A DNA stretch of 64,000 bases from Treponema_I sp045599005 (GTDB taxonomy: Bacteria > Spirochaetota > Spirochaetia > Treponematales > Treponemataceae): NCBI GenBank assembly GCA_045599005.1, contig JAZRVF010000025.1, forward strand, positions 186,001 to 250,000, in the 5' to 3' direction. Shown in pieces: positions 8,370 to 17,097 of the stretch; position 1 is the first letter of the stretch, and every line of letters starts with the position of its first letter. The translations under genes and the position numbers were made by a program. The notes below the pieces were generated by a model. The model searched no databases, was not told where the DNA came from, and saw nothing but the letters and a program-made list of their open reading frames with translations.

Positions 8370-11060
8370 TTAGATTGCTGCAACTTCGATTTTTTTGACA
8401 TCAAAGTTGTATTCAACTTCATTGATAACAAATGTAAGGTTCTCACCGGCTTTGCTGTTAAGAATAGCATTGCCCAGAGGTGACATGTAAGAAATGATTC
8501 CGTTTTCGGGATCTGATTCCCAGGGTCCAAGAATTGTAAACACTTCTTCCTTCTTTTCCTTTGTATTGAACAGAGAAACTTTTGTACCGAAAGAAATGTG
8601 TGCAGTTGTAACTGTTGTGGGATCAAAGATCTGTGCCCGGTCGATTTCCTCTGTAAGACGTGTGACGCGTGTATTGAGCTGTGTCTGGCGCTCTTTTGCA
8701 GCCTTGTACTCAGCATTTTCACGCAAGTCGCCTTTCTCCAGTGCTTCTCCGATTTCCTTTGAGTTTGCAGGAATCTCGATTGTGATAAGCTGGTTGAGCT
8801 CGGCTTTCTTTGCATCGTACATCTTTGATGTGACAATAAGGCCTTTGGGAGTAACAGCTTTTTCTTCTGTTCCGTAGAACTTGAATCCAGGATGTTTCTC
8901 AAGGATTTTATTGCGCATCTGCATTTTGATTGATGTATCAAGATCTTCCACATCATCAACCAGTGTATAAAGACGTGTGATTGTGTCCTCATCATGGTTG
9001 AGAATGTAATTCAGCAGTGTATTGTCTTTGAAAAGAAGCAGCTGGACCTGACGGATGATCTTGCGGTTCTCTGTTGTGTCAGAGTGGTTTGCAATCTCAC
9101 GGAAACAGACATCCATGATGTGGATAAGGACGATCATTTGTTTTTCATAAGAAAGACCGATTTCCTTGAACCATTCCTGATCCTGGCATTCTTTGAAGAA
9201 ATAGATTGCAGACAGACGGTAAGCTCTGTAGTTCTCAAAAGAATCTGCAGCGAGTTTTTTCACTTTGTCTGTATATCCGCCGTTCACAAGCTGGGTGATC
9301 ATTTTTTCCTGCAGGACTGTGGGGAACAGTTTCACATAAATGTCAGACCAGTTGGGCAACATTCTGATGCAAGACAGGAAGTCTTCGCGCAGATAAGTTG
9401 ATTTTGTGTCCTTCAGCTTCATGTACATTTCTGCGGGATTCTCAATCTCAGCGAAAAGTTTGTCAAAGATGTCCAGCTGGATACCTGTGTTAAGGTGAGG
9501 GAATTCCTGTACCAGACGGCGGACAACAAGGAATGCTGCCAGTGTCTGGTCTGTGATTGTGCTGAAAGAACGGAGGAAACCTGCAAAGTAGGAGAACATG
9601 TCACTGAACAGGTCGTTTTCTGTGTCAATTTCAGCAAAGCGCATAAGAATGTCCACACGTGGGTAGAACTGCTTCTGAGCCTTAAACTCATTGGACAGTT
9701 TTTCTTCCTTTGTTATCGCACGGTCACGTACTGTGTACTGTGTGATGTCGTTGGGGTTTACACCGAAAATCTCGTTCTCATCAAGAATCTTGCGGGCTTT
9801 TGTGCTCCATCCGGTCCATTCAGTTGTAGAAAGAATTGAAGGAACAATCTCGGCTTTGATGCGTTTAAAGTCACAGCTGTTGTCAAAACTTCTGATGATT
9901 GTTTTGAGTGTCCATTCCTGGTCATCTTTTACTTTGTCATGAAGGACTTCTTTCTTTTTTGTTGCCTTCAGAACCCAGATATGATTTTTTGCAAGAGGTT
10001 GCAGTGCGCTTACTGCCATTTTGAGAGACATTTCGTGCTCTCCGTTTTTCTTGCCGAAGTAAATTGTGATGTTCTCGTTTTCAACCTTGCGGATTTTACC
10101 GACACCCCATGAACGGTGGAAAACATAGTTCTCAACGTCAAAGGCAATGTGTTTCTCAAAATCTGCAATTGCCTCAAAAACGTTGCGGTAGCGGGAATCA
10201 AGACTTGAGATTGTGATGCAGTGCTCAAGCTGGCTGTGGTCCGCATACTTTCCGCGGTAGCAGTCTACCAGTTCCTTGCGTGCCCAGCCTTCTTTCTCAT
10301 CAATGGAAAGAATCAGTTTAAGGATATCAAGACCGATGTCCCATTTTTCAGCGTTTTTGTAGTAGTTGTAAAGCTCCATCATCATCAGTGAGCTTTTTTC
10401 CTCACCGAGACTCTTTGCTACTTTGCGCTGAATCATATAGAAGAAATCGATTTCCTCAGGAATCAGGGCAATCAGCTTATTCCACATTTCCTTTACCTGG
10501 TTAAGCTGCTTCTTGTTGATATAGCGGAGAAGGGCTTTCTTGTAGTAGTCAACAGCGCCTTCAACATTTCCCTCTTTTTCCTCACGTTCTGCAAGAAGTT
10601 TGGCAATGTCAGACTCTTCAAAGTCAATCTTTACGATTTTCTCGTAAATTTCCCACATTCTTGCATCATTGTCTTCATGATAGCAGTCTGCAAGAGTGTG
10701 AAGGGCAAACTTGTTGTTCTCATCTTCGTCAAGGATTCTTTCACACAGGTAAGTTACAATCTGGGTTTTGTGGTTGTCCAGAAAGAAATTCAGCAGTGTC
10801 TCAAGGGGAGAATTATCCAAAGTGCGTTTTTTCAGTCCCAGCATTCCGGAAAAATAAAGTCCGATAATACTGTTCTTTGAATTTGCAAGGTGTTCGTCAC
10901 TTACAGCTTTAACTTCATCAATGCAGTTTTCAGCCTGTGCTTTTTCTACAATATTGGCAAGTTCTTTAAAATGGTTCTGCGTATAGTTTGTAATAGCAGC
11001 CCGAGTCCATTTTTCTTCGTTCAGCATTCCCTGAACGGTCTTAACCAATTCTTCTGACAT
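8370..11060 (-). CDS. greA: Transcription elongation factor GreA with a long N-terminal extension
   Basis: The product is about 896 residues; only the last 160 or so are GreA. GreA binds the RNA polymerase secondary channel and stimulates transcript cleavage in backtracked complexes. Its acidic coiled-coil tip DLRENAEY is at about 778, followed by the FKBP-like C-terminal domain (GTKVSLFN, ISYMSPLGNAIL). The preceding 735 residues are mostly helical and TPR-like, without catalytic motifs. The same architecture is known in Treponema and Borrelia GreA. Start: AGGAG stands 8 bases before the ATG at 11060 but only 2 before the ATG at 11066, so 11060 is preferred. It follows the 11091-12017 gene by 30 bases in one operon. 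Confidence 0.92.
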   Translation of the reverse strand: MSEELVKTVQGMLNEEKWTRAAITNYTQNHFKELANIVEKAQAENCIDEVKAVSDEHLANSKNSIIGLYFSGMLGLKKRTLDNSPLETLLNFFLDNHKTQIVTYLCERILDEDENNKFALHTLADCYHEDNDARMWEIYEKIVKIDFEESDIAKLLAEREEKEGNVEGAVDYYKKALLRYINKKQLNQVKEMWNKLIALIPEEIDFFYMIQRKVAKSLGEEKSSLMMMELYNYYKNAEKWDIGLDILKLILSIDEKEGWARKELVDCYRGKYADHSQLEHCITISSLDSRYRNVFEAIADFEKHIAFDVENYVFHRSWGVGKIRKVENENITIYFGKKNGEHEMSLKMAVSALQPLAKNHIWVLKATKKKEVLHDKVKDDQEWTLKTIIRSFDNSCDFKRIKAEIVPSILSTTEWTGWSTKARKILDENEIFGVNPNDITQYTVRDRAITKEEKLSNEFKAQKQFYPRVDILMRFAEIDTENDLFSDMFSYFAGFLRSFSTITDQTLAAFLVVRRLVQEFPHLNTGIQLDIFDKLFAEIENPAEMYMKLKDTKSTYLREDFLSCIRMLPNWSDIYVKLFPTVLQEKMITQLVNGGYTDKVKKLAADSFENYRAYRLSAIYFFKECQDQEWFKEIGLSYEKQMIVLIHIMDVCFREIANHSDTTENRKIIRQVQLLLFKDNTLLNYILNHDEDTITRLYTLVDDVEDLDTSIKMQMRNKILEKHPGFKFYGTEEKAVTPKGLIVTSKMYDAKKAELNQLITIEIPANSKEIGEALEKGDLRENAEYKAAKERQTQLNTRVTRLTEEIDRAQIFDPTTVTTAHISFGTKVSLFNTKEKKEEVFTILGPWESDPENGIISYMSPLGNAILNSKAGENLTFVINEVEYNFDVKKIEVAAI

Positions 11061-11090
11061 ACACATAACTCCTGTAATTTCTGTGAGTCC

Positions 11091-12017
11091 TTACACAATG
11101 TATTTTGCGTATACTTCCGGACTCAACTGTTTAATTTTCAAAAGAATTTCATTGATTTTGGCCTGGTCATCATTTGTAGTCACAAAATAATCAATCAGCC
11201 AAAAATAATTGTTTAAGAGCCTGGGAGTGAGCACCTGAGGGTCACATCCCGGTTCTTTAAGTTCACATTCCATTCCGAAAATTGCCTGCTTAAGTTTTCC
11301 TGACTCCACAGAACGCAATTCACGCTTTATGTTAAAAACACCGTAAATCACGCCGTAAACAGGAATCCATTCCTTAAGGAGGGCATCTTCGAAACCGTCA
11401 TTCCTTACGCGTTCAATCAGTTTATTAATTAAATCCGATTGAAGGAAAGCAATGTCCACCAGTTCAGGTTTTACAAAAAAAGCCTCTCTGAAAAAGATTT
11501 TTGCAACTGTGTTCTCTCCGCACAAAGAATAGCAGTCAGCCATCTCTGCAAGGATCGGTGAACTTTCAGGAAGAAGTACGTTTGCTTCGTTCAGCATAGC
11601 CAGAGCATTTTCGTAGTCTCCAAGCATTTTGAAACAAAGACCGGCTTTTCTGAAAACTTCCGCTTTGTGGTTTGAATCTTTTTCCTCAAAAAGAGATCGG
11701 TAAAAATCCAGAGCCATTCTGAAAACGCATCTGCAAAATGAATCAATAATCCGGGGATAAACATTTTCTCCGGCAAATTCAAGGAATTTCAACCAGGAGG
11801 AAACAAGGAATTCTGCTCTTGCAAAATCATTAGCGATGTTTTCAATGTCGAAAAACTTTGGTTTCCAATAATTTGCACATCTGATTGCAAACTTGAGCTC
11901 ATTGTTTTCAAGATCAGCAGACCGTGCTTCCGTAAGAATTTCCAGACCAAGGGAAATTTTGCAGTTCTCAAACTGTTTACGGGCTTCTTGAATGCTGATT
12001 TCGGTTGATGATTCCAT
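11091..12017 (-). CDS. Helical TPR-like protein of unknown function
   Basis: The 308-residue soluble protein has no signal peptide. It has TPR-like helical pairs; the block AGLCFKMLGDYENALAMLNEA near 127-147 closely follows a TPR consensus. No catalytic residues are recognised. It is the first gene of an operon with the long-form greA, whose N-terminal part is itself TPR-like, so a role near transcription is conceivable but only by association. Its ATG follows the -10 box by 13 bases, giving a very short leader without a good ribosome binding site. Confidence 0.7.
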   Translation of the reverse strand: MESSTEISIQEARKQFENCKISLGLEILTEARSADLENNELKFAIRCANYWKPKFFDIENIANDFARAEFLVSSWLKFLEFAGENVYPRIIDSFCRCVFRMALDFYRSLFEEKDSNHKAEVFRKAGLCFKMLGDYENALAMLNEANVLLPESSPILAEMADCYSLCGENTVAKIFFREAFFVKPELVDIAFLQSDLINKLIERVRNDGFEDALLKEWIPVYGVIYGVFNIKRELRSVESGKLKQAIFGMECELKEPGCDPQVLTPRLLNNYFWLIDYFVTTNDDQAKINEILLKIKQLSPEVYAKYIV

Positions 12018-12030
12018 AATTCTTGTCTGA

Positions 12031-12059
12031 ATTATGACAGAATGGTGTTATTTAGTCAA
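12031..12059 (-). promoter_or_regulatory. Promoter of the TPR-like gene and greA
   Basis: On the minus strand TTGACT and CATAAT are separated by exactly 17 bases. Transcription should start about 6 bases before the ATG at 12017. Confidence 0.75.
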
Positions 12060-12161
12060 TATGATAAAAATTTGAAATCGGGGAAAAGTTTATAATGTAT
12101 TTTTAGTGTGTTAGTCAAGTCCTTTTTTGTGTTTTTTTAAATTTTTTTGTAAATTTTTTTA

Positions 12162-12190
12162 TTGTCACCTCAATAATCAATGTTTATATT
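12162..12190 (+). promoter_or_regulatory. Promoter of lon
   Basis: TTGTCA (12162-12167) and TATATT (12185-12190) are 17 bases apart. The expected start site near 12197 lies downstream of the ATG at 12191, which therefore cannot be the translation start. The leader is about 54 bases and ends in GGAG before a TTG. Confidence 0.75.
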
Positions 12191-12250
12191 ATGATTACAA
12201 TAATTATTGATAATATATGGAAGAAATTCTTTACTTCTCTGGAGATTGAT

Positions 12251-14707
12251 TTGGAAGCAACAATTATACCTGCAGACCAGGCACTTGATACAAGAATAAC
12301 ACTTATTCCTCTTTCCGGAAGGCCTATCTTCCCTGGAATTTTCACTCCTCTCATGATTGAGAACAAGGATGACATCAGGAACATTGAGAACGCCATAAGT
12401 GAAGACGGACTGATAGGTCTTGTCCTCCTGAAGAATGAGACTCCGAATCCAACCGTAAAGGATCTTTATAAAGTCGGAACTGCCGGACGAATCGTAAAAA
12501 AAATCAATCTTCCTGATGGAGGAATAAATCTTTTCATATCAACAATCAAACGATTCAGAATAAGGAAGACACTTAACGAACAGAATCCCATGATGGCGAT
12601 TGTTGATTATCTTGAGGATGATCTTGGCGATGCCTTTGAGATCAAGGCTCTTACACGGGCTCTGATCAGTGAGATGAAGGAGATCTCGGAGAACAATCCG
12701 CTTTTTTCAGAAGAGATGCGCCTTAACATGGCAAACATTGATCAGGCGGGAAGAATCTCTGATTTTATCGCCTCAATACTGAATGTTGACAAAACTGACC
12801 AGCAACGCATCCTGGAAATGACAAACATCCGTCAGCGGATAGAGACAGTTCTTGTCTTTATTAAAAAGGAGCAGGAACTTCTTCGGATCCAAAAAAAAAT
12901 CGTAAATGAGCTTAATGAGCGTGTGGAAAAAAATCAGCGGGAATACTTTCTTAAGGAAGAACTGAAGAGCATCAAAGAAGAACTTGGAATGACCACGGAT
13001 GCTAAAAGCTCTGAATATCTTAAATTCAAGGAAAAAATTGATGAATTCGGTTTTACCGGCGAGATAAAAGAAACAGTTGATTCTGAACTTGAGAAATTCC
13101 AGCTGATGGAGCCCAATTCCAGTGAATTCATTGTCTCCCGTAATTACCTTGAGACAATCGCCAGTCTTCCCTGGAAAGATCCGGAGCCGGAAAAATATGA
13201 TTTGGCCGCTGCAAAAGAAATTCTTGATTCCGACCATTATGGACTTGATGATGTGAAAAAACGGATCATCGAATACCTTTCTGTCCGTAAGCTAAAAGGT
13301 GACTCAAAAGGTTCAATCATTCTTCTTGTGGGACCGCCCGGTGTCGGAAAAACAAGCGTGGGGCACTCAATTGCCCGCGCCATGAACAAACCTTTCTTCC
13401 GTTTTTCAGTTGGCGGAATGCGTGACGAAGCGGAGATCAAAGGTCACAGGCGTACTTACGTTGGTGCCATGCCGGGAAAACTTATCCAGGGCCTCAGAAT
13501 TGTCAAAACCAAATCCCCTGTTTTCATGATTGATGAGATTGACAAAATGGGGCAGAGCTATCAGGGCGATCCTGCCAGCGCTCTCCTTGAAGTCCTTGAC
13601 CCGGAGCAGAACGTTTCCTTCCGGGACCAGTATCTTGATCTGCCCTTTGATGTCTCAAATGTTGTGTTCATTCTTACAGCAAACACTCTTGATTCAATCC
13701 CGGAACCTCTTCTTGACCGTGCTGAGATAATCACTCTTTCAGGTTACATTGATCAGGAAAAAGTTGAGATCGCAAAAAAATACCTGATCCCAAAAAATCT
13801 TGAGAAAAACGGGCTGCAGAAAAATCAGGTGAAATATCCTAAATCCGTACTTCTTAAAATTGCCAATGAATATGCCCGTGAAGCCGGGGTTCGCAATTTT
13901 GAGAAAAATCTTGATAAAATCCACCGGAAATATGCGGCGGAGATTGTCGCAAAAGATTCTTATATAAAAGCTGCAACAGATCTTGAATCCTTGATTGCCG
14001 CAAAGAATAATCCAGCTGAAAAAGATTCCGCAGAAATAAAGGCTGCACGGAAAGCTCTTGCTGATGAGCAGAAAGTCTCAAAAACACTTACAGAAGCGGA
14101 TCTGGAAAAATATCTTGGTAAACCTGTCTTTGATGAGGAAGAGATTCTGAAGGCAGACAAAGTGGGAACTGCAGTCGGTCTTGCATGGACAAGTATGGGC
14201 GGTGACACACTGTTGATCGAGGCAATGGACATGCCGGCTGGTGCCGGAAGGGAAGGCCTTTATCTTACCGGCCAGCTTGGTGATGTTATGCGTGAGTCTG
14301 CTTCCATTGCAATGAGTTTTGTCCGTTCCTATGCAATTAAACACAAGATAAAGAAAGCGGAATGGTTCAACAGAAACTGCATTCATCTGCACATTCCCGA
14401 AGGTGCGACCCCAAAAGACGGACCTTCTGCCGGAATCACAATGGCAACCGCATTGATGTCGCTTATCTGTGGTAAAAAAATCAAACCGCGTCTCGCTATG
14501 ACAGGAGAGCTTTCTCTTATGGGCAAAGTCCTTCCCATCGGCGGACTGAAAGAAAAAACTGTGGCTGCAAAACGTAACAGAATCAAGACCATACTGATTC
14601 CTAAGCAGAATGTAAGGGATCTGGATGAGATTCCTGAAATCGTTAAAGAATCATTGACATTCATTCCTGTTGCCACCTTTGACGATGTTCTTGCCCAGAT
14701 TTTCTGA
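12251..14707 (+). CDS. lon: ATP-dependent protease Lon (endopeptidase La)
   Basis: The product is about 818 residues. Lon unfolds and degrades damaged and regulatory proteins in the cytoplasm. In order it shows the N-terminal substrate domain (LIPLSGRPIFPGIFTPL, about 18-34), a coiled-coil middle, and an AAA+ module with Walker A GPPGVGKT (about 360) and Walker B FMIDEIDK (about 425). The Ser-Lys protease domain follows, with KDGPSAGITMA (Ser about 725) and the Lys in GGLKEKTVAAKR. The start is set at TTG 12251 because GGAG lies 6 bases before it and because the promoter overlaps the in-frame ATG at 12191. A 65-residue insertion rich in K/E/A lies between the AAA+ and protease domains. Confidence 0.95.
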   Translation: MEATIIPADQALDTRITLIPLSGRPIFPGIFTPLMIENKDDIRNIENAISEDGLIGLVLLKNETPNPTVKDLYKVGTAGRIVKKINLPDGGINLFISTIKRFRIRKTLNEQNPMMAIVDYLEDDLGDAFEIKALTRALISEMKEISENNPLFSEEMRLNMANIDQAGRISDFIASILNVDKTDQQRILEMTNIRQRIETVLVFIKKEQELLRIQKKIVNELNERVEKNQREYFLKEELKSIKEELGMTTDAKSSEYLKFKEKIDEFGFTGEIKETVDSELEKFQLMEPNSSEFIVSRNYLETIASLPWKDPEPEKYDLAAAKEILDSDHYGLDDVKKRIIEYLSVRKLKGDSKGSIILLVGPPGVGKTSVGHSIARAMNKPFFRFSVGGMRDEAEIKGHRRTYVGAMPGKLIQGLRIVKTKSPVFMIDEIDKMGQSYQGDPASALLEVLDPEQNVSFRDQYLDLPFDVSNVVFILTANTLDSIPEPLLDRAEIITLSGYIDQEKVEIAKKYLIPKNLEKNGLQKNQVKYPKSVLLKIANEYAREAGVRNFEKNLDKIHRKYAAEIVAKDSYIKAATDLESLIAAKNNPAEKDSAEIKAARKALADEQKVSKTLTEADLEKYLGKPVFDEEEILKADKVGTAVGLAWTSMGGDTLLIEAMDMPAGAGREGLYLTGQLGDVMRESASIAMSFVRSYAIKHKIKKAEWFNRNCIHLHIPEGATPKDGPSAGITMATALMSLICGKKIKPRLAMTGELSLMGKVLPIGGLKEKTVAAKRNRIKTILIPKQNVRDLDEIPEIVKESLTFIPVATFDDVLAQIF

Positions 14708-14722
14708 TCTTTGGAGACTGTT

Positions 14723-15883
14723 TTGTCATCCAGACTGATTTTAGCTGGTGCTGCAAGTCTGTTCTCTCTGGAAAAAATCCGTTCTGTTTTTTCAGAGCAG
14801 GGTTTTGACGTGTCTTTCTGTGATGCACCTTTCATGAAGGATTTTGTCTCACAGGAAGACTCAGCCCTGATTGATTTCTCTCAAGACATTGAGAATCTTT
14901 CAGATAGCGTTGTCGTTCCATTGAGTGAAAACTGGATTTCCTGGTGCGTCAACAACGGACACTGCAGGGTTTCTGACAGGGCTTTGAAAGCATCCAGGTC
15001 TAAAAGTTTTTTCTACCGGATCCTCAGGGAGCGGGGACATAAAGTTCCTGCAGTTTTTGACACTTACGAAAATGCCGTTTCTCACATGGACGAGGGTTCT
15101 TTAATTGTGATAAAACCTGACGGACTTTTTTCCGGTTATGGGGTGGAAATAGTTCCTCTTAAGGAGAAAGAAAAAGTTGCTTTTTACATGGACAAAGCTT
15201 CCGGAATCAAAAATCATGCGATGCGGATAATGAATGTAAGCGGCACAAAGGCAATACTTACTGAATTTACTGAAGGGACGGAGTTTTCCTGTGACTGTTT
15301 TGTAAACAGGGGTGAGAAAAAACTGCTCAGGCTTTGCAGGAAACATGTTGTCCTTGTAAATGATAAACCTTGCACACAGATTGTCTCACTTCTTTCTACA
15401 GATTTTCACGATTACCCGCTTATTCAGGAAAAAGTTTTTTACTGGCTTGAAACCCTCTTCTCAAAGGAAGACATTTCTTTCGCCCAGTTCGATTTCAAAC
15501 TGGATCCAGATGGAATTCCTGTTCCGATTGATTTTGCGGCCAGAGTGGGCGGCGGAATGAAGGAACTTTTCCAGACAGCCAGCAGAGATTTCTACGCAGA
15601 GGCTCTTTCCGAAGACCGGCTCAAAAACCACACTGATTCCTTCACAATGTACAATTATCTTCCCGCATTCAAGGGTAGAATCGTAAAGGATGATTTTCCG
15701 CTCCTGTCCGGGGAAAAATTCGTCTTTAAGGAAAAAGGAGACCACGTGATCTCAAATCCGTCCAGTCACGCAAGCAGAATTGCCTGCGTTGTCCAGAAAG
15801 GTCTCCCTGACGAAAAAAAAATCCAGGATCTGTCAGCAGCTTTAATGCTTGGCAGCCCCTGGATCCTTCAGCAGTCAGTCTGA
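14723..15883 (+). CDS. ATP-grasp domain ligase-like protein, substrate unknown
   Basis: The product is about 386 residues. The start is TTG 14723, with GGAG 6 bases upstream and 15 bases after the lon stop. ATP-grasp features are the lysine strand LIVIKPDGLFSGYGVEIV (about 131-148), the ILTEFTEG strand (about 180) typical of the adenine-binding edge, and the metal-binding end PIDFAARVGGGMKELF (about 268). ATP-grasp enzymes join a carboxylate to an amine or thiol through an acyl-phosphate. The N-terminal 80 residues are a poorly conserved pre-ATP-grasp domain. Neighbours (lon, trpS) give no substrate clue. Family likely, function open. Confidence 0.72.
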   Translation: MSSRLILAGAASLFSLEKIRSVFSEQGFDVSFCDAPFMKDFVSQEDSALIDFSQDIENLSDSVVVPLSENWISWCVNNGHCRVSDRALKASRSKSFFYRILRERGHKVPAVFDTYENAVSHMDEGSLIVIKPDGLFSGYGVEIVPLKEKEKVAFYMDKASGIKNHAMRIMNVSGTKAILTEFTEGTEFSCDCFVNRGEKKLLRLCRKHVVLVNDKPCTQIVSLLSTDFHDYPLIQEKVFYWLETLFSKEDISFAQFDFKLDPDGIPVPIDFAARVGGGMKELFQTASRDFYAEALSEDRLKNHTDSFTMYNYLPAFKGRIVKDDFPLLSGEKFVFKEKGDHVISNPSSHASRIACVVQKGLPDEKKIQDLSAALMLGSPWILQQSV

Positions 15884-15886
15884 AAA

Positions 15887-16972
15887 TCAGATTTCCATGT
15901 TCATGCAATGACGAACTTCTTTAAGTGTCTCAATTGCCATTTCACGGGCCTTTTCACTTCCTGTCAGCAGTACCTGTCGGATGTAGTCTGGCGCTGCCTC
16001 AAGGCGTTTTCGCTCTGTGCGGAGAGGACGGAGTTTCTCATTTAATGCTTCTGTAAGTGTCTTCTTCAGCATACCGCCGCCGCCTTCACCGATCTTTGCG
16101 GCAACTGCCTCCGGTTCCTCACCGGTACAAAGGGAAATAAGCATAAGAAGGTTTGCAACTTCAGGACGGTTTTCCGGATCATAGGTAATATTACGGTCGG
16201 CATCAGTCTTCGCCTTTTTGATGAGCGCTGCAGTTTCGTCTTCTGTGGCAGAAAGGAAAATTGCGTTGCCGCGGCTTTTACTCATTTTCTGGGAACCGTC
16301 AAGCCCCAGAATGCTGGGTGTCTTGCTCAGCAGAGCCTGGGGTTCGGGGAAAACAGGGTTTTCAGGAGAAAATTTTTCGTTAAAGCGGCGGGCAATAAGT
16401 CTTGTCATCTCAAGATGGGGCAGCTGGTCTTTTCCCACAGGAACAATGTTTCCCTTGCAGAAAAGAATATCGCAGGCCTGATGAACAGGATAAGTATACA
16501 TTCCGGCATTTACACTTTTAAGTCCAGCAGCCTGGATTTCTTCCTTGACTGTAGGATTCCGGCTCAGTTCGGCATTGGAAACAAGTGTCAGGAAGGGAAG
16601 CATCAGCTGGTTTGCTTCGGGAACATAGCTGTGCGGGTAAATGATCACATCATCGCCCGGTTCAATCCCTGCGGCAAGATAATCAATCACAAGCTGTTTT
16701 GTGTTCTGGGAAATCTCAGAAAAAGCATCGTGATCAGTCAGAACCTGATAGTCTGCAATAAGAATGCAGGTGGGGACACCCAGTTTTGAAAGCCTTACAC
16801 GGTTCTGGAGAGATCCGAAGTAATGACCGATATGAAGCCTTCCCGTAGGACGGTCTCCAGTAAGGACTTTGTATTTTTTCGGATTGACAAGAATGTCTTC
16901 TTCTATTTTTTTGCTGCGTTCCAGTGCAGCTTCGTATGTTCTGTTGGAAATTCCGTTTTCAATTTCATCCAT
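15887..16972 (-). CDS. trpS: Tryptophanyl-tRNA synthetase
   Basis: The 361-residue class I synthetase charges tRNA-Trp. HIGH is present at 47-50 (TGDRPTGRLHIGH) and KMSKS at about 229 (DGSQKMSKSRGN); length fits the family. The start at 16972 is chosen because GGAGGG lies 8 bases before it, while the in-frame codons upstream to 17029 have no such site. It is convergent with the ATP-grasp gene, with only 3 bases between the stops and no visible terminator. Confidence 0.96.
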   Translation of the reverse strand: MDEIENGISNRTYEAALERSKKIEEDILVNPKKYKVLTGDRPTGRLHIGHYFGSLQNRVRLSKLGVPTCILIADYQVLTDHDAFSEISQNTKQLVIDYLAAGIEPGDDVIIYPHSYVPEANQLMLPFLTLVSNAELSRNPTVKEEIQAAGLKSVNAGMYTYPVHQACDILFCKGNIVPVGKDQLPHLEMTRLIARRFNEKFSPENPVFPEPQALLSKTPSILGLDGSQKMSKSRGNAIFLSATEDETAALIKKAKTDADRNITYDPENRPEVANLLMLISLCTGEEPEAVAAKIGEGGGGMLKKTLTEALNEKLRPLRTERKRLEAAPDYIRQVLLTGSEKAREMAIETLKEVRHCMNMEI

Positions 16973-17040
16973 AAATAAGACCCTCCGGTAAAGTGAAATT
17001 ACAATAGCATTTTCCCGTTTAATTTTCAAGAAAGCCTTGA

Positions 17041-17069
17041 TTGCGTGAGAAAATGATTTTTGTTAGAAT
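17041..17069 (+). promoter_or_regulatory. Promoter of purB
   Basis: TTGCGT (17041-17046) and TAGAAT (17064-17069) are 17 bases apart. The leader of about 22 bases carries GAGGTG before the ATG and is too short for a riboswitch. Confidence 0.7.
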
Positions 17070-17097
17070 GCATCATCTTTTTATATGAGGTGTATTT

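Noticed and set aside
8360..8995. 211-codon minus-strand frame overlapping the 3' end of greA
   Set aside because: It is a frame shadow of the GreA domain and would run into the terminator region without a start signal.
12191..12250. ATG at 12191 as the start of lon
   Set aside because: It is immediately after the -10 box, upstream of the expected transcription start, while TTG 12251 has GGAG at the right distance.
17070..17097. Purine riboswitch upstream of purB
   Set aside because: The leader after the predicted start site is only about 20 bases, too short for an aptamer.
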